DNA of 64,000 nucleotides from JADJPO01 sp963750395 (GCA_963750395.1 CAVVQM010000010.1:1-64000); one strand, 5' to 3'. Shown: positions 37,490 to 47,138, counted from the stretch's first letter. Numbers and translations: made by a program. Notes: generated from the letters alone by a model not told the origin.

Positions 37490-40225
37490 GTGGCGAACAC
37501 GCAGGGCCCCATCTTCAACGGCCTCCCCAGTCACCTGCCGGACATCGACCCCGACGAGACCTCGGAGTGGTTGCAGTCCCTCGACGGTGCGGTCGACGAG
37601 CGCGGGCGGGAGCGTGCCCGGTACCTGATGCTCGCCCTGCTGCAGCGGGCTCGGGAACAGGGCGTCGGCGTGCCCAGCCTGTCCCAGACCGACTACATCA
37701 ACACCATCCCGCCCGAGCGCGAGCCCTGGTTCCCCGGCGACGAGGATGCCGAGCGCGCCTACCGTCGGTGGATCCGCTGGAACGCCGCCGTCATGGTGCA
37801 CCGCGCACAGCGTCCGGGGGTCGGCGTCGGCGGGCACATCTCCACCTACGCCTCCTCGGCGACCCTGTACGAGGTCGGCTTCAACCACTTCTTCCGGGGC
37901 AAGGACGACGCGGACGGCGGCGACCAGATCTTCATCCAGGGCCACGCCTCCCCCGGCGTGTACGCGCGGGCGTTCCTGGAGGGCCGGTTGGATCAGGACC
38001 AGCTCGACGGTTTCCGGCAGGAGAAGTCCCACCCGAGCGGCGGCCTGCCCTCATACCCGCACCCACGCCTGATGCCGGACTTCTGGGAGTTCCCGACCGT
38101 CTCGATGGGCCTGGGCCCGATCAACGCGATCTATCAGGCGCAGTTCAACAAGTACCTGCACGGTCGCGGCATCAAGGACACCTCGCAGCAGCGGGTGTGG
38201 GCCTTCCTCGGCGACGGCGAGATGGACGAGCCGGAGAGCCGCGGCGCACTGCAGCTGGCCGCCTACGAGGAGCTGGACAACCTCACCTTCGTCATCAACT
38301 GCAACCTGCAGCGGCTGGACGGACCGGTTCGCGGCAACGGGAAGATCATCCAGGAGCTCGAGGCGTTCTTCCGCGGGGCCGGGTGGAACGTGATCAAGGT
38401 GATCTGGGGCCGGGACTGGGACCCGCTGCTGGCCGCGGACCGCGACCAGGCGCTGATCAACCTCATGAACACCACCCGGGACGGCGACTACCAGACGTTC
38501 CGGGCCGAGGACGGCGCCTACATCCGCGAGAACTTCTTCGGGCGTGACCCACGCACCCTCAAGCTCGTCGAGCATCTGTCCGACGACGACATCTGGAACC
38601 TGCGGCGCGGCGGGCACGACTACCGCAAGGTCCACGCCGCCTACAAGGCCGCCACCGAGCACGCGGGCCAGCCGACCGTCATCCTGGCCAAGACCATCAA
38701 GGGCTGGGCCCTGGGTCCGAGCTTCGCCGGCCGCAACGCGACCCACCAGATGAAGAAGTTCAGCCTGGACGACCTCACCATGCTGCGCGACCGGCTGCGG
38801 ATCCCGATCAGCGACGAGCAGCTGCAGTCCGACCCCTACCTGCCCCCCTACTACAACCCCGGACCGGACGACGAGGTCATCAAGCACCTCAAGGAGGTCC
38901 GCCGCAAGCTCGGTGGAGGCGTGCCCGAGCGCCGGCACAGCGCGGGCTCGCTCAAGCTGCCCGAGGAGTCGGCGTACAAGATCGTCCGCAAGGGTTCCGG
39001 CAAGCAGCAGGTGGCGACCACGATGGCGTTCGTCCGCCTGCTGCGGGACATCATGCGCGAGAAGGACCTCGGTGCCCGCGTGGTGCCGATCATCCCGGAC
39101 GAGGCACGCACGTTCGGCATGGACTCCTACTTCCCGACAGCCAAGATCTACAACCCGCACGGCCAGCAGTACACCTCGGTCGACCGCGAGCAGATGCTGG
39201 CCTACAAGGAGGCCACCAACGGGCAGATCCTGCACGTGGGCATCAACGAGGGCGGCGCACTGGCGGCCTTCACGGCCGTCGGGTCGTCCTACGCCACCCA
39301 CGGCGAACCGATGGTGCCGATCTACATCTTCTACTCGATGTTCGGCTTCCAGCGCACGGGCGATGCCTTGTGGGCCGCGGGCGACCAGATGTGTCGTGGA
39401 TTCGTGGTCGGCGCGACGGCCGGCCGGACGACGCTGACCGGTGAGGGTCTTCAGCACGCCGACGGACACTCCCCGCTGCTCGCCGCGACGAATCCGGCGG
39501 TGGTCAGCTACGACCCGGCCTACGGCTACGAGATCGGCCACATCGTCCGGGACGGCCTGCGGCGGATGTACGGCGAGTCACCGGAGGACATCTTCTACTA
39601 CCTGACCGTCTACAACGAGCCGTTCTCCCAGCCGGCAGAACCGGACAACCTCGACGTCGAGGGCCTGCTGAAGGGCATGTACCTGCTGGCTCCGGCCCAG
39701 GAGACCGAGGGCCGCCCACGGACGCAGCTTCTGGCCTCCGGAGTGGCGATCCTCTGGGCCCTGGAGGCGCAGGAGTTGCTCGCGCGGGACTGGGGGGTGG
39801 CCGCGGACGTCTGGAGCGTGACCAGCTGGACCGAGTTGCGCCGCGATGCCCTGCGGTGCGACGAGGAGGCCTTCCGGCACCCGGACCAGGACGCGCCGGA
39901 GCCGTATCTGGTACAGCGGCTCAAGAACGCACCCGGTCCGGTCATCGCGGTGACCGACTACATGCGCCAGGTGCCCGACCAGATCGCCCAGTGGGTGCCC
40001 GGCGAGTTCGCCTCGCTCGGTGCCGACGGATTCGGCTTCTCCGACACCCGCTCCGCCGCCCGGCGGTTCTTCGCCATCGACGGTCCGTCGATGGCCACCC
40101 AGGCGCTGCGGCTCCTGGCCCGCCGCGGCGAGGTGGGGGTGGACGCGCCGGGCAAGGCCTACGCCCAGTACCGGCTGGACGACGTCACGGCCGGCACGAG
40201 CGGCAGCACCGGCGGCGACGCCTGA
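37490..40225 (+). CDS. aceE: Pyruvate dehydrogenase E1, homodimeric type
   Basis: An intact 911-residue E1 component that decarboxylates pyruvate and passes the acetyl group to the lipoyl domain of E2, feeding acetyl-CoA to the cycle and to fatty acid synthesis. The thiamine diphosphate/Mg motif AFLGDGEMDEPESRGALQLA lies at about residues 237-256, with VINCNLQRLDGPVRGNGKII just after, and the second-domain blocks GINEGGALAAFTAVGSSYAT and LTGEGLQHADGHSP. The start is GTG 37490 with GAAAGGA upstream. It stands at the head of the lipid-synthesis region. Confidence 0.97.
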   Translation: MANTQGPIFNGLPSHLPDIDPDETSEWLQSLDGAVDERGRERARYLMLALLQRAREQGVGVPSLSQTDYINTIPPEREPWFPGDEDAERAYRRWIRWNAAVMVHRAQRPGVGVGGHISTYASSATLYEVGFNHFFRGKDDADGGDQIFIQGHASPGVYARAFLEGRLDQDQLDGFRQEKSHPSGGLPSYPHPRLMPDFWEFPTVSMGLGPINAIYQAQFNKYLHGRGIKDTSQQRVWAFLGDGEMDEPESRGALQLAAYEELDNLTFVINCNLQRLDGPVRGNGKIIQELEAFFRGAGWNVIKVIWGRDWDPLLAADRDQALINLMNTTRDGDYQTFRAEDGAYIRENFFGRDPRTLKLVEHLSDDDIWNLRRGGHDYRKVHAAYKAATEHAGQPTVILAKTIKGWALGPSFAGRNATHQMKKFSLDDLTMLRDRLRIPISDEQLQSDPYLPPYYNPGPDDEVIKHLKEVRRKLGGGVPERRHSAGSLKLPEESAYKIVRKGSGKQQVATTMAFVRLLRDIMREKDLGARVVPIIPDEARTFGMDSYFPTAKIYNPHGQQYTSVDREQMLAYKEATNGQILHVGINEGGALAAFTAVGSSYATHGEPMVPIYIFYSMFGFQRTGDALWAAGDQMCRGFVVGATAGRTTLTGEGLQHADGHSPLLAATNPAVVSYDPAYGYEIGHIVRDGLRRMYGESPEDIFYYLTVYNEPFSQPAEPDNLDVEGLLKGMYLLAPAQETEGRPRTQLLASGVAILWALEAQELLARDWGVAADVWSVTSWTELRRDALRCDEEAFRHPDQDAPEPYLVQRLKNAPGPVIAVTDYMRQVPDQIAQWVPGEFASLGADGFGFSDTRSAARRFFAIDGPSMATQALRLLARRGEVGVDAPGKAYAQYRLDDVTAGTSGSTGGDA

Positions 40226-40238
40226 ACCCTCGGTCGTT

Positions 40239-40270
40239 CACCCGGGCGGGCGCCGCCGCCCGCCCGGGTG
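40239..40270. terminator. Perfect 14-bp stem terminator after aceE
   Basis: CACCCGGGCGGGCG pairs completely with CGCCCGCCCGGGTG around a four-base loop. It sits between the aceE stop and the stop of the convergent gene at 40306, so it can act in both directions. Confidence 0.85.
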
Positions 40271-40305
40271 AGGGGCCGGTGTCCAGCGCTCTTCGGACGC
40301 CGCGA

Positions 40306-41115
40306 TCAGTCGCGGCTGCGCCGGAAGGGGTTGCGGTGGGAGGCCGCGCGCAACTCGCCGAGGTCGATGATCGGGATGCCGCCGGCCGGGGTGCCGGGCG
40401 GCAGCTGAGCCTCGGCCCGGTCGATCAGTGGGGCCAGCTCGTCCCGGATCCTCTCCACGCCCTCGGCGTCCGGGTGGCCCGCCAGGGCGGCCAGCATCCG
40501 CCGGGCGTCGCCCACCCGGCCCGCCTCGGTCGCCGCCTCGACCACCTGCCGTCCCGCCTCCAGAGTGTGTTCGCGTGGGCGCCAGTGGCCCGTGGCCAGA
40601 TTGACGGCGTCCCCGGGCAGGCGCTCCTGGCGGAGCATGACCAGCGCCGTGGCCAGGGCCGTCCCACCGGGATCGCGTTCGGTGGCGGTGCCGAGCCGGC
40701 GCAGCGCCCCCTCGCGGTCCTCGTGCACGGACAACCGAGCGAGTTCGACCAGGGGATACCAGGCCTTCGGAGAATGGGCCAACTCCTCGGCCAGGGACCA
40801 CACGGCGTCGTTCGCCGCTCGTTGCGGATCGGTGTCGGCCTGGCCCTTCAGCGCGTGCCGGCGCAGGACGTCGGCGAGCCGATCGAAGTCCTCGGGGTTG
40901 TTGGGGTCCTCCCGCAGCCGCTCCCACAGGGCGGCCTCGAGGGCCTCGTCCATCTCGTCGATCGGCCGTGCCGGAGTGACCCCCGACGCCGGACGAGCGC
41001 GTGCGGGGGAATCCGGCTGCACGGCCGGATGCGCGGTCCCGACACCGACGGGTTCAGGCGACGGCGCCGCCCCGCCGGCCGAGGTCAGCCGTCGGAACCT
41101 GTCCATGAACCCCAT
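40306..41115 (-). CDS. TPR-like conserved protein
   Basis: A 269-residue protein with a low-complexity, proline-rich first 50 residues and then helix pairs reminiscent of TPR repeats: AALWERLREDPNNPEDFDRL, LADVLRRHALKGQADT, PKAWYPLVELARLSVHEDRE and VVEAATEAGRVGDARRMLAA. The C-terminus IIDLGELRAASHRNPFRRSR ends basic. I do not know its role. It begins at ATG 41115, facing away from the regulator gene at 41267, and is convergent with aceE. Confidence 0.75.
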   Translation of the reverse strand: MGFMDRFRRLTSAGGAAPSPEPVGVGTAHPAVQPDSPARARPASGVTPARPIDEMDEALEAALWERLREDPNNPEDFDRLADVLRRHALKGQADTDPQRAANDAVWSLAEELAHSPKAWYPLVELARLSVHEDREGALRRLGTATERDPGGTALATALVMLRQERLPGDAVNLATGHWRPREHTLEAGRQVVEAATEAGRVGDARRMLAALAGHPDAEGVERIRDELAPLIDRAEAQLPPGTPAGGIPIIDLGELRAASHRNPFRRSRD

Positions 41116-41266
41116 GACGCCTCCACCTGTCCGTCGGACGACTACCCGCGACCCTACCCACGGCAGGGCAAAAGGCTAACGCTGCGCTCGGCGCGGTCAC
41201 CGAACGAGGCGCGCCATCGCTCTGCGGTGTGCTTGCGCGCTCCGGACAGACAGGTGAGGCGCTGAC

Positions 41267-42505
41267 ATGGGCCCGGACGACACCCTGGACCAGGCCGATC
41301 ACCCGATCGGTCCCGACATCGCGCCCGCGCCGGCCGCCGCGACGCGGCTGGGCGCCGACCCGACCCTGCTGCGCCTGCGCCGGGGGGTCGGCGCCCTGAC
41401 CACCTCAGCCGTCCGGCGGATGGACGAGCGTCTGCCCTGGTACCGGGCGCTGCGACCCCAGGACCGCACCTGGGTGGGCCTGATCGCGCAGACCGGGATC
41501 ACCCAGTTCGTCGAGTGGTATGGGCGCCCCGGGGGGCGCCCCCGCTTCGGGGCCGAGGTCTTCGAGGGCGCACCGCGGGAGCTCACCCGGTCGATCTCGC
41601 TCCAGCAGACGCTCGACCTGTTGCTGATCGTCGTCGACGTGATCGAGCAGCAGGCGATCCTGCACGCCGCCCCGGGCGCACAGCAGGCCGTGCGAGAGGC
41701 CGTCCTGCGCTACTCCCGGGAGGTCGCGTTCGCGGCGGCCGAGGTCTACGCCCGCGCCGCGGAGACCCGCGGCGCCTGGGATGCACGGCTGGAGGCCCAG
41801 GTCGTCGATGCGCTGGTGCGGGGCGAGCCCGGCGAGGACCTGCACTCCCAGGCCGCGGCCCTCGGGTGGGCCGAGACCGATCGGGCCGCGGTGCTGGCCG
41901 GGACGGCGCCGACGTCCCCGATCGAGGACACCATGTTGCTGCTGCGTCGCCGCGCGACCTCGCTCGGGCTGGATGCGCTGGTCGGGGTCCAGGGCCGGCG
42001 CGTCCTCGTCGTGCTGGGCGGGGCCGGCGACCCGCTCGAGATCGCCCCAGAGCTGGCCGGTGAGCTGGGCCCGGGCCCAGTGGTCACCGGCGACGTGGTG
42101 GGCAGCCTCGGCGAGGCCGGCCACTCGGCCCGCACGGCGCTGGCCGGGCTGGCGGCGGCCGCAGCACGACCTGATGTGCCACGGCCCGTGGCGGCGGGCG
42201 ACCTGTTGCCGGAGCGGCTGCTCAGCGGGGACCCGCTGGCCCGGGCGGAGCTCGTGCGCCGCGGCTACCGGCCCCTGCTGGACACCGCGGGCGGAGCCGT
42301 GCTGACCACGGTGGAGGCCTATCTCGCTCGCGGTTCGTCCATCGAGGCCACCGCCAGGGCCCTGTTCGTCCACCCGAACACCGTGCGCTACCGCCTGCGC
42401 CGTGGCCGGGAGCTCACCGGCTGGGACCCGACCGATCCGCGGGACGGGTTCGTGCTGCGCACGGCGGTCGCCGTGGGTCGACTCGCGCGCGACGCGGCTC
42501 CGTAG
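41267..42505 (+). CDS. fasR: PucR/CdaR-type regulator of the fab operon
   Basis: A 412-residue regulator. The N-terminal two-thirds is the GGDEF-like/ACT-like region of the PucR family (PLEDTMLLLRRRATSLG area about 220-270). The C-terminal helix-turn-helix is SSIEATARALFVHPNTVRYR followed by LRRGRELTGWDPTDPRDGFV, the CdaR signature. Its position directly upstream of fabD matches FasR of Streptomyces (activator of the fatty-acid synthase operon) and Rv2242 in mycobacteria. The symbol is therefore assigned by synteny. ATG 41267 is the first good start. Confidence 0.85.
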   Translation: MGPDDTLDQADHPIGPDIAPAPAAATRLGADPTLLRLRRGVGALTTSAVRRMDERLPWYRALRPQDRTWVGLIAQTGITQFVEWYGRPGGRPRFGAEVFEGAPRELTRSISLQQTLDLLLIVVDVIEQQAILHAAPGAQQAVREAVLRYSREVAFAAAEVYARAAETRGAWDARLEAQVVDALVRGEPGEDLHSQAAALGWAETDRAAVLAGTAPTSPIEDTMLLLRRRATSLGLDALVGVQGRRVLVVLGGAGDPLEIAPELAGELGPGPVVTGDVVGSLGEAGHSARTALAGLAAAAARPDVPRPVAAGDLLPERLLSGDPLARAELVRRGYRPLLDTAGGAVLTTVEAYLARGSSIEATARALFVHPNTVRYRLRRGRELTGWDPTDPRDGFVLRTAVAVGRLARDAAP

Positions 42506-42522
42506 GTTTGCGCCCCGCGAGG

Positions 42523-42541
42523 CTTGTAGGGTTTCTACAAG
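42523..42541. promoter_or_regulatory. Inverted repeat upstream of fabD, candidate regulator site
   Basis: CTTGTAG and CTACAAG are perfect 7-bp arms separated by five bases, in the 103-base gap between the regulator and fabD. It stands out as AT-richer than its surroundings. FasR is known to act on this promoter in Streptomyces, so it may be its operator. That assignment is inference. Confidence 0.6.
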
Positions 42542-42608
42542 AGTCCGAACCCAGATTGGTGGTCCACGTCGGCCGTCCCGGCGGTGGCCAGAAGGCAGGC
42601 TGTCTCCC

Positions 42609-43547
42609 ATGCTCGCCATCACGTTCCCGGGCCAGGGTGCACAGACCCCCGGTTTCCTCCAACCCTGGCTGGAGGTCGAGGGCGTCACCGAGCGGCTCGG
42701 CTGGCTCTCGGCCGTCTCGAGCATCGATCTGCTCACCCACGGGACCACCTCGGACGCCGACACCATCCGCGACACCGCCATCGCCCAGCCACTGATCGTG
42801 GCCGCCGCGTTGGCCATCACGCCGGCCTTCCTGGACGGCCCCAGCGATGACCTGGTGTTCGCCGGGCACTCGGTCGGCGAGTTCGCGGCCGCGGCGGTAG
42901 CGGGCGCCCTGACGCCCGAGCAGGCCGTCGTCCTGGTCCGCGAGCGTGGCCAGGCCATGGCTGCGGCCAGTGCGGTGACCCCGACCGGGATGAGCGCCGT
43001 CGTCGGTGGCGACCCCGAGGACGTCACCCGGGCCCTGCAGCGGCACGAGCTCACGCCCGCCAACATGAACGGCACCGGCCAGGTCGTGGCGGCCGGCACC
43101 CTCGACCAGCTGGCCGCCCTGGCGGCGGACCCGCCCAAGGGCGCCCGGGTGATCCCGCTGCAGGTCGCCGGCGCCTTCCACACCCACCACATGGCTCCGG
43201 CGGTCGAGGTGCTCGAGCAACTCGCCTCGGCGCTGACGCCGGCCGCGCCGAGAGCGACCCTGCTGTCCAACGCCGATGGCAGCGCCGTGGCCGATGGCGT
43301 GGCCGTGCTCTCCCGCCTGGTCAGCCAGGTCTCCAACCCGGTGCGGTGGGACCTGTGCATGTCCAGCATGGCTGAGCTCGGGGTGACCGCCCTCATCGAA
43401 CTCGCCCCCTCCGGAACGCTGGTCGGACTGGCCAAGCGAGGCATGCCCGGGGTCGAGCGGCTCCCCCTGCGCTCCCCCGAGGACCTGAGCGCGGCGCGGG
43501 CGCTGGTCGCCGACCACGTCGGCGCACGGAACGGAGTGCCGGCGTGA
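42609..43547 (+). CDS. fabD: Malonyl-CoA:ACP transacylase
   Basis: A 312-residue FabD that loads malonyl groups onto ACP. The oxyanion motif FPGQGAQTPGF is at residues 5-15, the nucleophile serine is in VFAGHSVGEFAAAAVAGAL (about residue 88), and the catalytic histidine is in VAGAFHTHHMAPAVEVL (about 194). A conserved arginine is in VVLVRERGQAMA. ATG 42609 is chosen as the start of the FPGQGAQ block. The last bases overlap the fabH GTG, so translation is coupled. Confidence 0.96.
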   Translation: MLAITFPGQGAQTPGFLQPWLEVEGVTERLGWLSAVSSIDLLTHGTTSDADTIRDTAIAQPLIVAAALAITPAFLDGPSDDLVFAGHSVGEFAAAAVAGALTPEQAVVLVRERGQAMAAASAVTPTGMSAVVGGDPEDVTRALQRHELTPANMNGTGQVVAAGTLDQLAALAADPPKGARVIPLQVAGAFHTHHMAPAVEVLEQLASALTPAAPRATLLSNADGSAVADGVAVLSRLVSQVSNPVRWDLCMSSMAELGVTALIELAPSGTLVGLAKRGMPGVERLPLRSPEDLSAARALVADHVGARNGVPA

Positions 43548-44587
43548 GCCCGGACGGTCCTGACCGACCCCCACCCGCTCTGCGTTCGGTCACAGGTGCG
43601 GCGCATGCCCGGCTGCTGTCCGTGGCCTCCTACCGCCCGGAGCGGGTGGTCACCAACGCCGAGATCTGCGAGCGGATCGACTCCTCCGACGAGTGGATCC
43701 GCGAACGCTCCGGCATCGTGTCGCGGCGGTTCGCCGCAGCGGACGAATCCGTCGTCGACATGGCCGAGAACGCGTCGCGCCCGGCCATCGAGCGGGCCGG
43801 TCTCACGCCCGCGGACATCGACGCAGTGATCGTGGCGACGGTCAGCCACCCCTACCAGACGCCGTCGGCGGCAAGCCTGCTCACCCACCGGCTCGGCGCC
43901 ACGCCGGCGCCCGCCTGGGACATCTCGGCCGCCTGCGCGGGGTTCTGCCACGCCGTCGCCACGGCCAACGACATGGTGCGCGGCGGATCGGCGAAGCACG
44001 TGCTCGTGGTCGGCGTGGAGAAGCTGTCCGACTTCACCGACCCGGACGACCGCTCGACGGCCTTCATCTTCGCCGACGCCGCGGGCGCCGTCGTGGTCGG
44101 TCCCAGCGACACCCCGGGAATCGGTCCGACCGTGTGGGGTTCGGACGGCGCCCAATGGGACGCGATCATCCAGGAACCGTCCTGGCTGGCCTACCGCGAG
44201 GGCCAGGACGACCGGGGGGAGCCGGCCGCCTGGCCCGCGCTGAAGATGGAAGGCCGGTCCGTCTTCCGGTGGGCGGTCTGGAAGATGTCCCCGGTGGCCC
44301 AGGAGGCCCTGAAGGTGGCCGGTCTGAGCGCCGAGGACCTGATGGCCTTCATCCCCCACCAGGCGAACGTCCGGATCATCGACGCCATGGTCAAGCAGAT
44401 GGCGATCCCCGATCACGTGGCCGTCGCCCGCGACATCGTCGACAGCGGGAACACGTCCGCGGCATCCATCCCGGTCGCGATGGATCGGATGCTCACCTCC
44501 GGTGAGGTCACCCCGGGTGGCCTGGCCCTGCTGATCGGGTTCGGAGCCGGCCTGGCCTACGCGGCCCAGGTGGTCCGGTTGCCCTGA
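43544..44587 (+). CDS. fabH: 3-oxoacyl-ACP synthase III
   Basis: A 347-residue FabH that condenses an acyl-CoA primer with malonyl-ACP to start fatty acid chains. The Cys-His-Asn triad is in WDISAACAGFCHAVATAN (about C131), FIPHQANVRIIDAMVKQM and DSGNTSAASIPVAMDRM. An N-terminal extension of about 20 residues is present. It begins at GTG 43544 within the fabD stop. Mycobacterial operons lack fabH here, whereas Streptomyces has it, so this arrangement is of the Streptomyces kind. Confidence 0.96.
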   Translation: MSPDGPDRPPPALRSVTGAAHARLLSVASYRPERVVTNAEICERIDSSDEWIRERSGIVSRRFAAADESVVDMAENASRPAIERAGLTPADIDAVIVATVSHPYQTPSAASLLTHRLGATPAPAWDISAACAGFCHAVATANDMVRGGSAKHVLVVGVEKLSDFTDPDDRSTAFIFADAAGAVVVGPSDTPGIGPTVWGSDGAQWDAIIQEPSWLAYREGQDDRGEPAAWPALKMEGRSVFRWAVWKMSPVAQEALKVAGLSAEDLMAFIPHQANVRIIDAMVKQMAIPDHVAVARDIVDSGNTSAASIPVAMDRMLTSGEVTPGGLALLIGFGAGLAYAAQVVRLP

Positions 44588-44644
44588 TCCCACCGGAGAT
44601 CGCAACACCCGCACGGACCAGCATCACCAGGTGTGCACCACCCC

Positions 44645-44680
44645 GATGAAAGACCAGATGAAAGACCCGATGAATACCCT
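44645..44680 (+). repeat. Tandem 12-bp repeat in the acpP leader
   Basis: GATGAAAGACCA, GATGAAAGACCC and GATGAATACCCT follow one another directly, ending ten bases before the AAGGAG ribosome-binding site of acpP. The first two units differ by one base. They would appear in the mRNA leader between fabH and acpP. Confidence 0.75.
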
Positions 44681-44701
44681 CTGATGAACGAAGGAGAGCA
44701 C

Positions 44702-44950
44702 ATGGCACTCAGCGAGCAGGAGATCCTCGCCGGTCTGGCCGAGCTGATCAGCAGCGAGATGGAGATCCCAGCCGAAGGGATCACCCTGGAGCAGAACCTG
44801 GCGGAGGACCTCAGCATCGACTCGCTGTCGATGATCACCATCGTCTACAACGCCGAGGAGAAGTTCGGCGTCCGCATCCCCGACGACGAGGCCAACAAGC
44901 TCGCCACCGTCCAGGACGCCGTGACGTACATCAAGGATCACCAGTCCTGA
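44702..44950 (+). CDS. acpP: Acyl carrier protein
   Basis: An 82-residue carrier protein that holds the growing fatty chain. The phosphopantetheine serine is S41 in LSIDSLSMITIV (usual D-S-L). The helix 1 and helix 4 segments (EILAGLAELISSEM, VQDAVTYIKDH) are typical. It is preceded by AAGGAG at 44691-44696, the strongest ribosome-binding site in this operon, fitting the high expression of ACP. Confidence 0.97.
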   Translation: MALSEQEILAGLAELISSEMEIPAEGITLEQNLAEDLSIDSLSMITIVYNAEEKFGVRIPDDEANKLATVQDAVTYIKDHQS

Positions 44951-44958
44951 CCGCGGGC

Positions 44959-44994
44959 GGGGTCCGGCCGCCACACACCGACCGGCCGGACCCC
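44959..44994 (+). terminator. Stem-loop between acpP and fabF
   Basis: GGGGTCCGGCC pairs with GGCCGGACCCC through 11 base pairs around a 14-base loop, nine bases after the acpP stop. It may end part of the transcripts or protect the acpP mRNA 3' end, letting acpP exceed fabF. No T-tract follows. Confidence 0.6.
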
Positions 44995-45056
44995 CCGCGT
45001 CCCACCAGAGATCCGTCCCCGCGACCGACCCGTCCCGCGAATCCAAGGAGCACCCC

Positions 45057-46310
45057 ATGACCACCGCTAGTGCCCGTCGGGTCGTCGTCACCGGCCTGGG
45101 TACCACCAGCCCGCTGGGGGGCGACGTGCCCAGCACGTGGACCGCCGCCCTGGCGGGCACCTCGGGCGCCCGCACCCTGGAGCACGACTGGGTCGCCGAG
45201 TACGACCTGCCGGTGACCTTCGCCGCCTCGTTGGCGACGCCCACCGCCGAGGTACTCTCACGCGGCCAGGTGCAGCGGCTGGACCCGTCCGGACAGATGG
45301 CCCTGGTCGCCGCCCGGGAGGCCTGGGCGGACGCCGGGACCCCGGAGGTGGACGGCGACCGGCTGGGCGTGGTCGATCGCCTCGGGGATCGGAGGGGTGT
45401 GGACCCTCCTGTCGTCCTACGACGTGCTCAAGGAGAAGGGCCCGCGGCGGGTCTTCCCGCTGACCGTCCCGATGCTGATGCCGAACGGGCCGGCCGCCGC
45501 GGTCAGCCTGGAGGTCGGCGCGCGCGCCGGGGTGCACACCCCGGTCTCCGCCTGCGCCTCGGGCGCGGAGTCGGTCGCCTACGGCCTCGACATGATCCGC
45601 AGCGGCCGGGCCGACATGGTCCTCGCCGGGGGGACCGAGGCGGCGATCCACCCGCTGCCCATCTCCGGGTTCGCGGCGATGAAGGCGTTGTCGACCCGCA
45701 ACGACGCACCCCAGACCGCCTCACGCCCCTACGACACCGCACGCGACGGCTTCGTGCTCGGCGAGGGCGCCGCCATCCTCGTCCTGGAGGCCGAGGAGCA
45801 CGCGCGGGCCCGCGGCGCCACGATCTACGCCGAGGTCGCCGGTGCCGGGCTGACCTCCGACGCCCACCACATCTCCGCGCCCGACCCCGAGGGCACGGGC
45901 GCGGCCCGCGCGATGACGGCCGCCCTGGCAGGCCGCCGGTGCCACGCCGGGCGACGTGCGGCACCTCAACGCCCACGCCACGTCGACCCCGGTCGGGGAC
46001 GTCGCCGAGGCCGCCGCCGTCCTGCGCGTGCTCGGCGAGGCCACCGACGGGGTCGCGGTGTCGGCGACCAAGTCGATGACCGGGCACCTGCTCGGCGCGG
46101 CCGGTGCGCTGGAGAGCGTGTTCTGCGTCCTGGCCCTGCACCACCGGCTGGCGCCGCCGACGATCAACGTCGACGACCTCGACCCGAACGTCACGCTGGA
46201 CGTCGTCCGCAAGGAGCCGCGGGCCGCTGGGCGAGGGGGACCTGGCCGCGCTGAACAACTCCTTCGGCTTCGGCGGCCACAACGTGGCCCTGGTGTTCCG
46301 CAGCGCCTGA
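45057..46310 (+). CDS. fabF: 3-oxoacyl-ACP synthase II (three indels)
   Basis: The condensing enzyme that elongates acyl-ACP. The protein is spread over three frames: residues to about 108 (VVVTGLGTTSPLGGDVPSTW), then LLSSYDVLKEKGPRRVFPLT, the active-site cysteine block HTPVSACASGAESVAYGLDM, DGFVLGEGAAILVLEAEEHA, then RHLNAHATSTPVGDVAEAAA (histidine), SATKSMTGHLLGAAGALESV, and finally NNSFGFGGHNVALVFRSA. One extra base at about 45375, 45931 and 46222 must be removed, giving 416 residues with every catalytic part intact. Since it is the operon's elongation enzyme, sequence error is likelier than loss. Confidence 0.88.
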
Positions 46311-46340
46311 GGCGGTCTCGGGCCGGCATCGGGGCGGGAG

Positions 46341-46840
46341 CTAGCCGACCCGGTGCAGCCAGCGCACCGGGGCGCCCTCGCCGGCGTACCGGAAGGGCTC
46401 GAGCTCGTCGTCCCAGGCCCGGCCGAGCGCCAGGTCGAGGTCGGCGACCATGACCGCCGGGTCCTGGGTGCCCATCGCGGCCCGCACCCGGTCCTCGGGG
46501 ACCAGGACGTTGCCGTGGGCGTCGGTCACGGCGTGGAAGATGCCCAGCTCGGGGGTGTGGCTCCAGCGGCCGCCGTCGACGCCGGCGCTCGGCTCCTCGG
46601 TGACCTCGTAGCGCAGGTGGGCCCAGCCGCGCAGGGCAGGAGGTGAGCCTGGCGCCGGTGCCCGGGCGGCGCCTGCCAGGAGAACTCGGTCCGCAGCATG
46701 CCGGGCGCCGCCGGCTGCTCGATCCAGTCCAGGGACAGGCGCACGCCGAGTACGCCGCCGGCGGCCCACTCCACATGTGGGCACAGCGCGCGCGGCGCGG
46801 AGTGCACGAACAGGACGCCGCGCGTCATCACACCGGCCAT
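46341..46840 (-). CDS. DUF3145 family protein (two indels)
   Basis: About 165 residues. The first part reads TRGVLFVHSAPRALCPHVEW and LGVRLSLDWIEQPAAPGMLR. After two extra bases (near 46661 and 46635) the rest reads GWAHLRYEVTEEP, FHAVTDAHGNVLVPEDRVRA, LGRAWDDELEPFRYAGEG and APVRWLHRVG. DUF3145 genes lie just downstream of kasA/fabF in many actinobacteria, so the neighbourhood supports the call. Function unknown. Convergent with fabF. Confidence 0.85.
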
Positions 46841-47138
46841 CAGAGCCTCCTTCGCCGTCCGAGGTGCGTCTTCCCCAACGACCTCATCCGGCGGGCGGCC
46901 ACTGCTGGCTCCGGTAGGAGCAACAGCGGCACGGCGTCGTGCCGTCGGCCATTCTGCACCACGGATGGCTGGCGCACCACATCGCCGTGGCGGTGCGTCG
47001 TCGGCGGAGGCGAGCGGGCGGGGGCACAGGCCCCATCATCACTCGACCGGGGGGTCCAGAAGCGGCACGGCGCGCCGATGATCCGAACTGGATGGCCCGT
47101 GCTCCTCGGGCGCTCACGCGACCATCCTCGCTACCGGG
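46841..47138. other. Intergenic stretch between divergent genes
   Basis: I see no gene. It separates the DUF3145 start from the start of the hypothetical gene at 47139 and probably holds both promoters. No repeat or riboswitch pattern was seen. Confidence 0.5.

Noticed and set aside
41405..44614. A 1,069-codon reverse frame across fasR, fabD and fabH
   Set aside because: Shadow of three conserved genes on the other strand; no protein pattern of its own.
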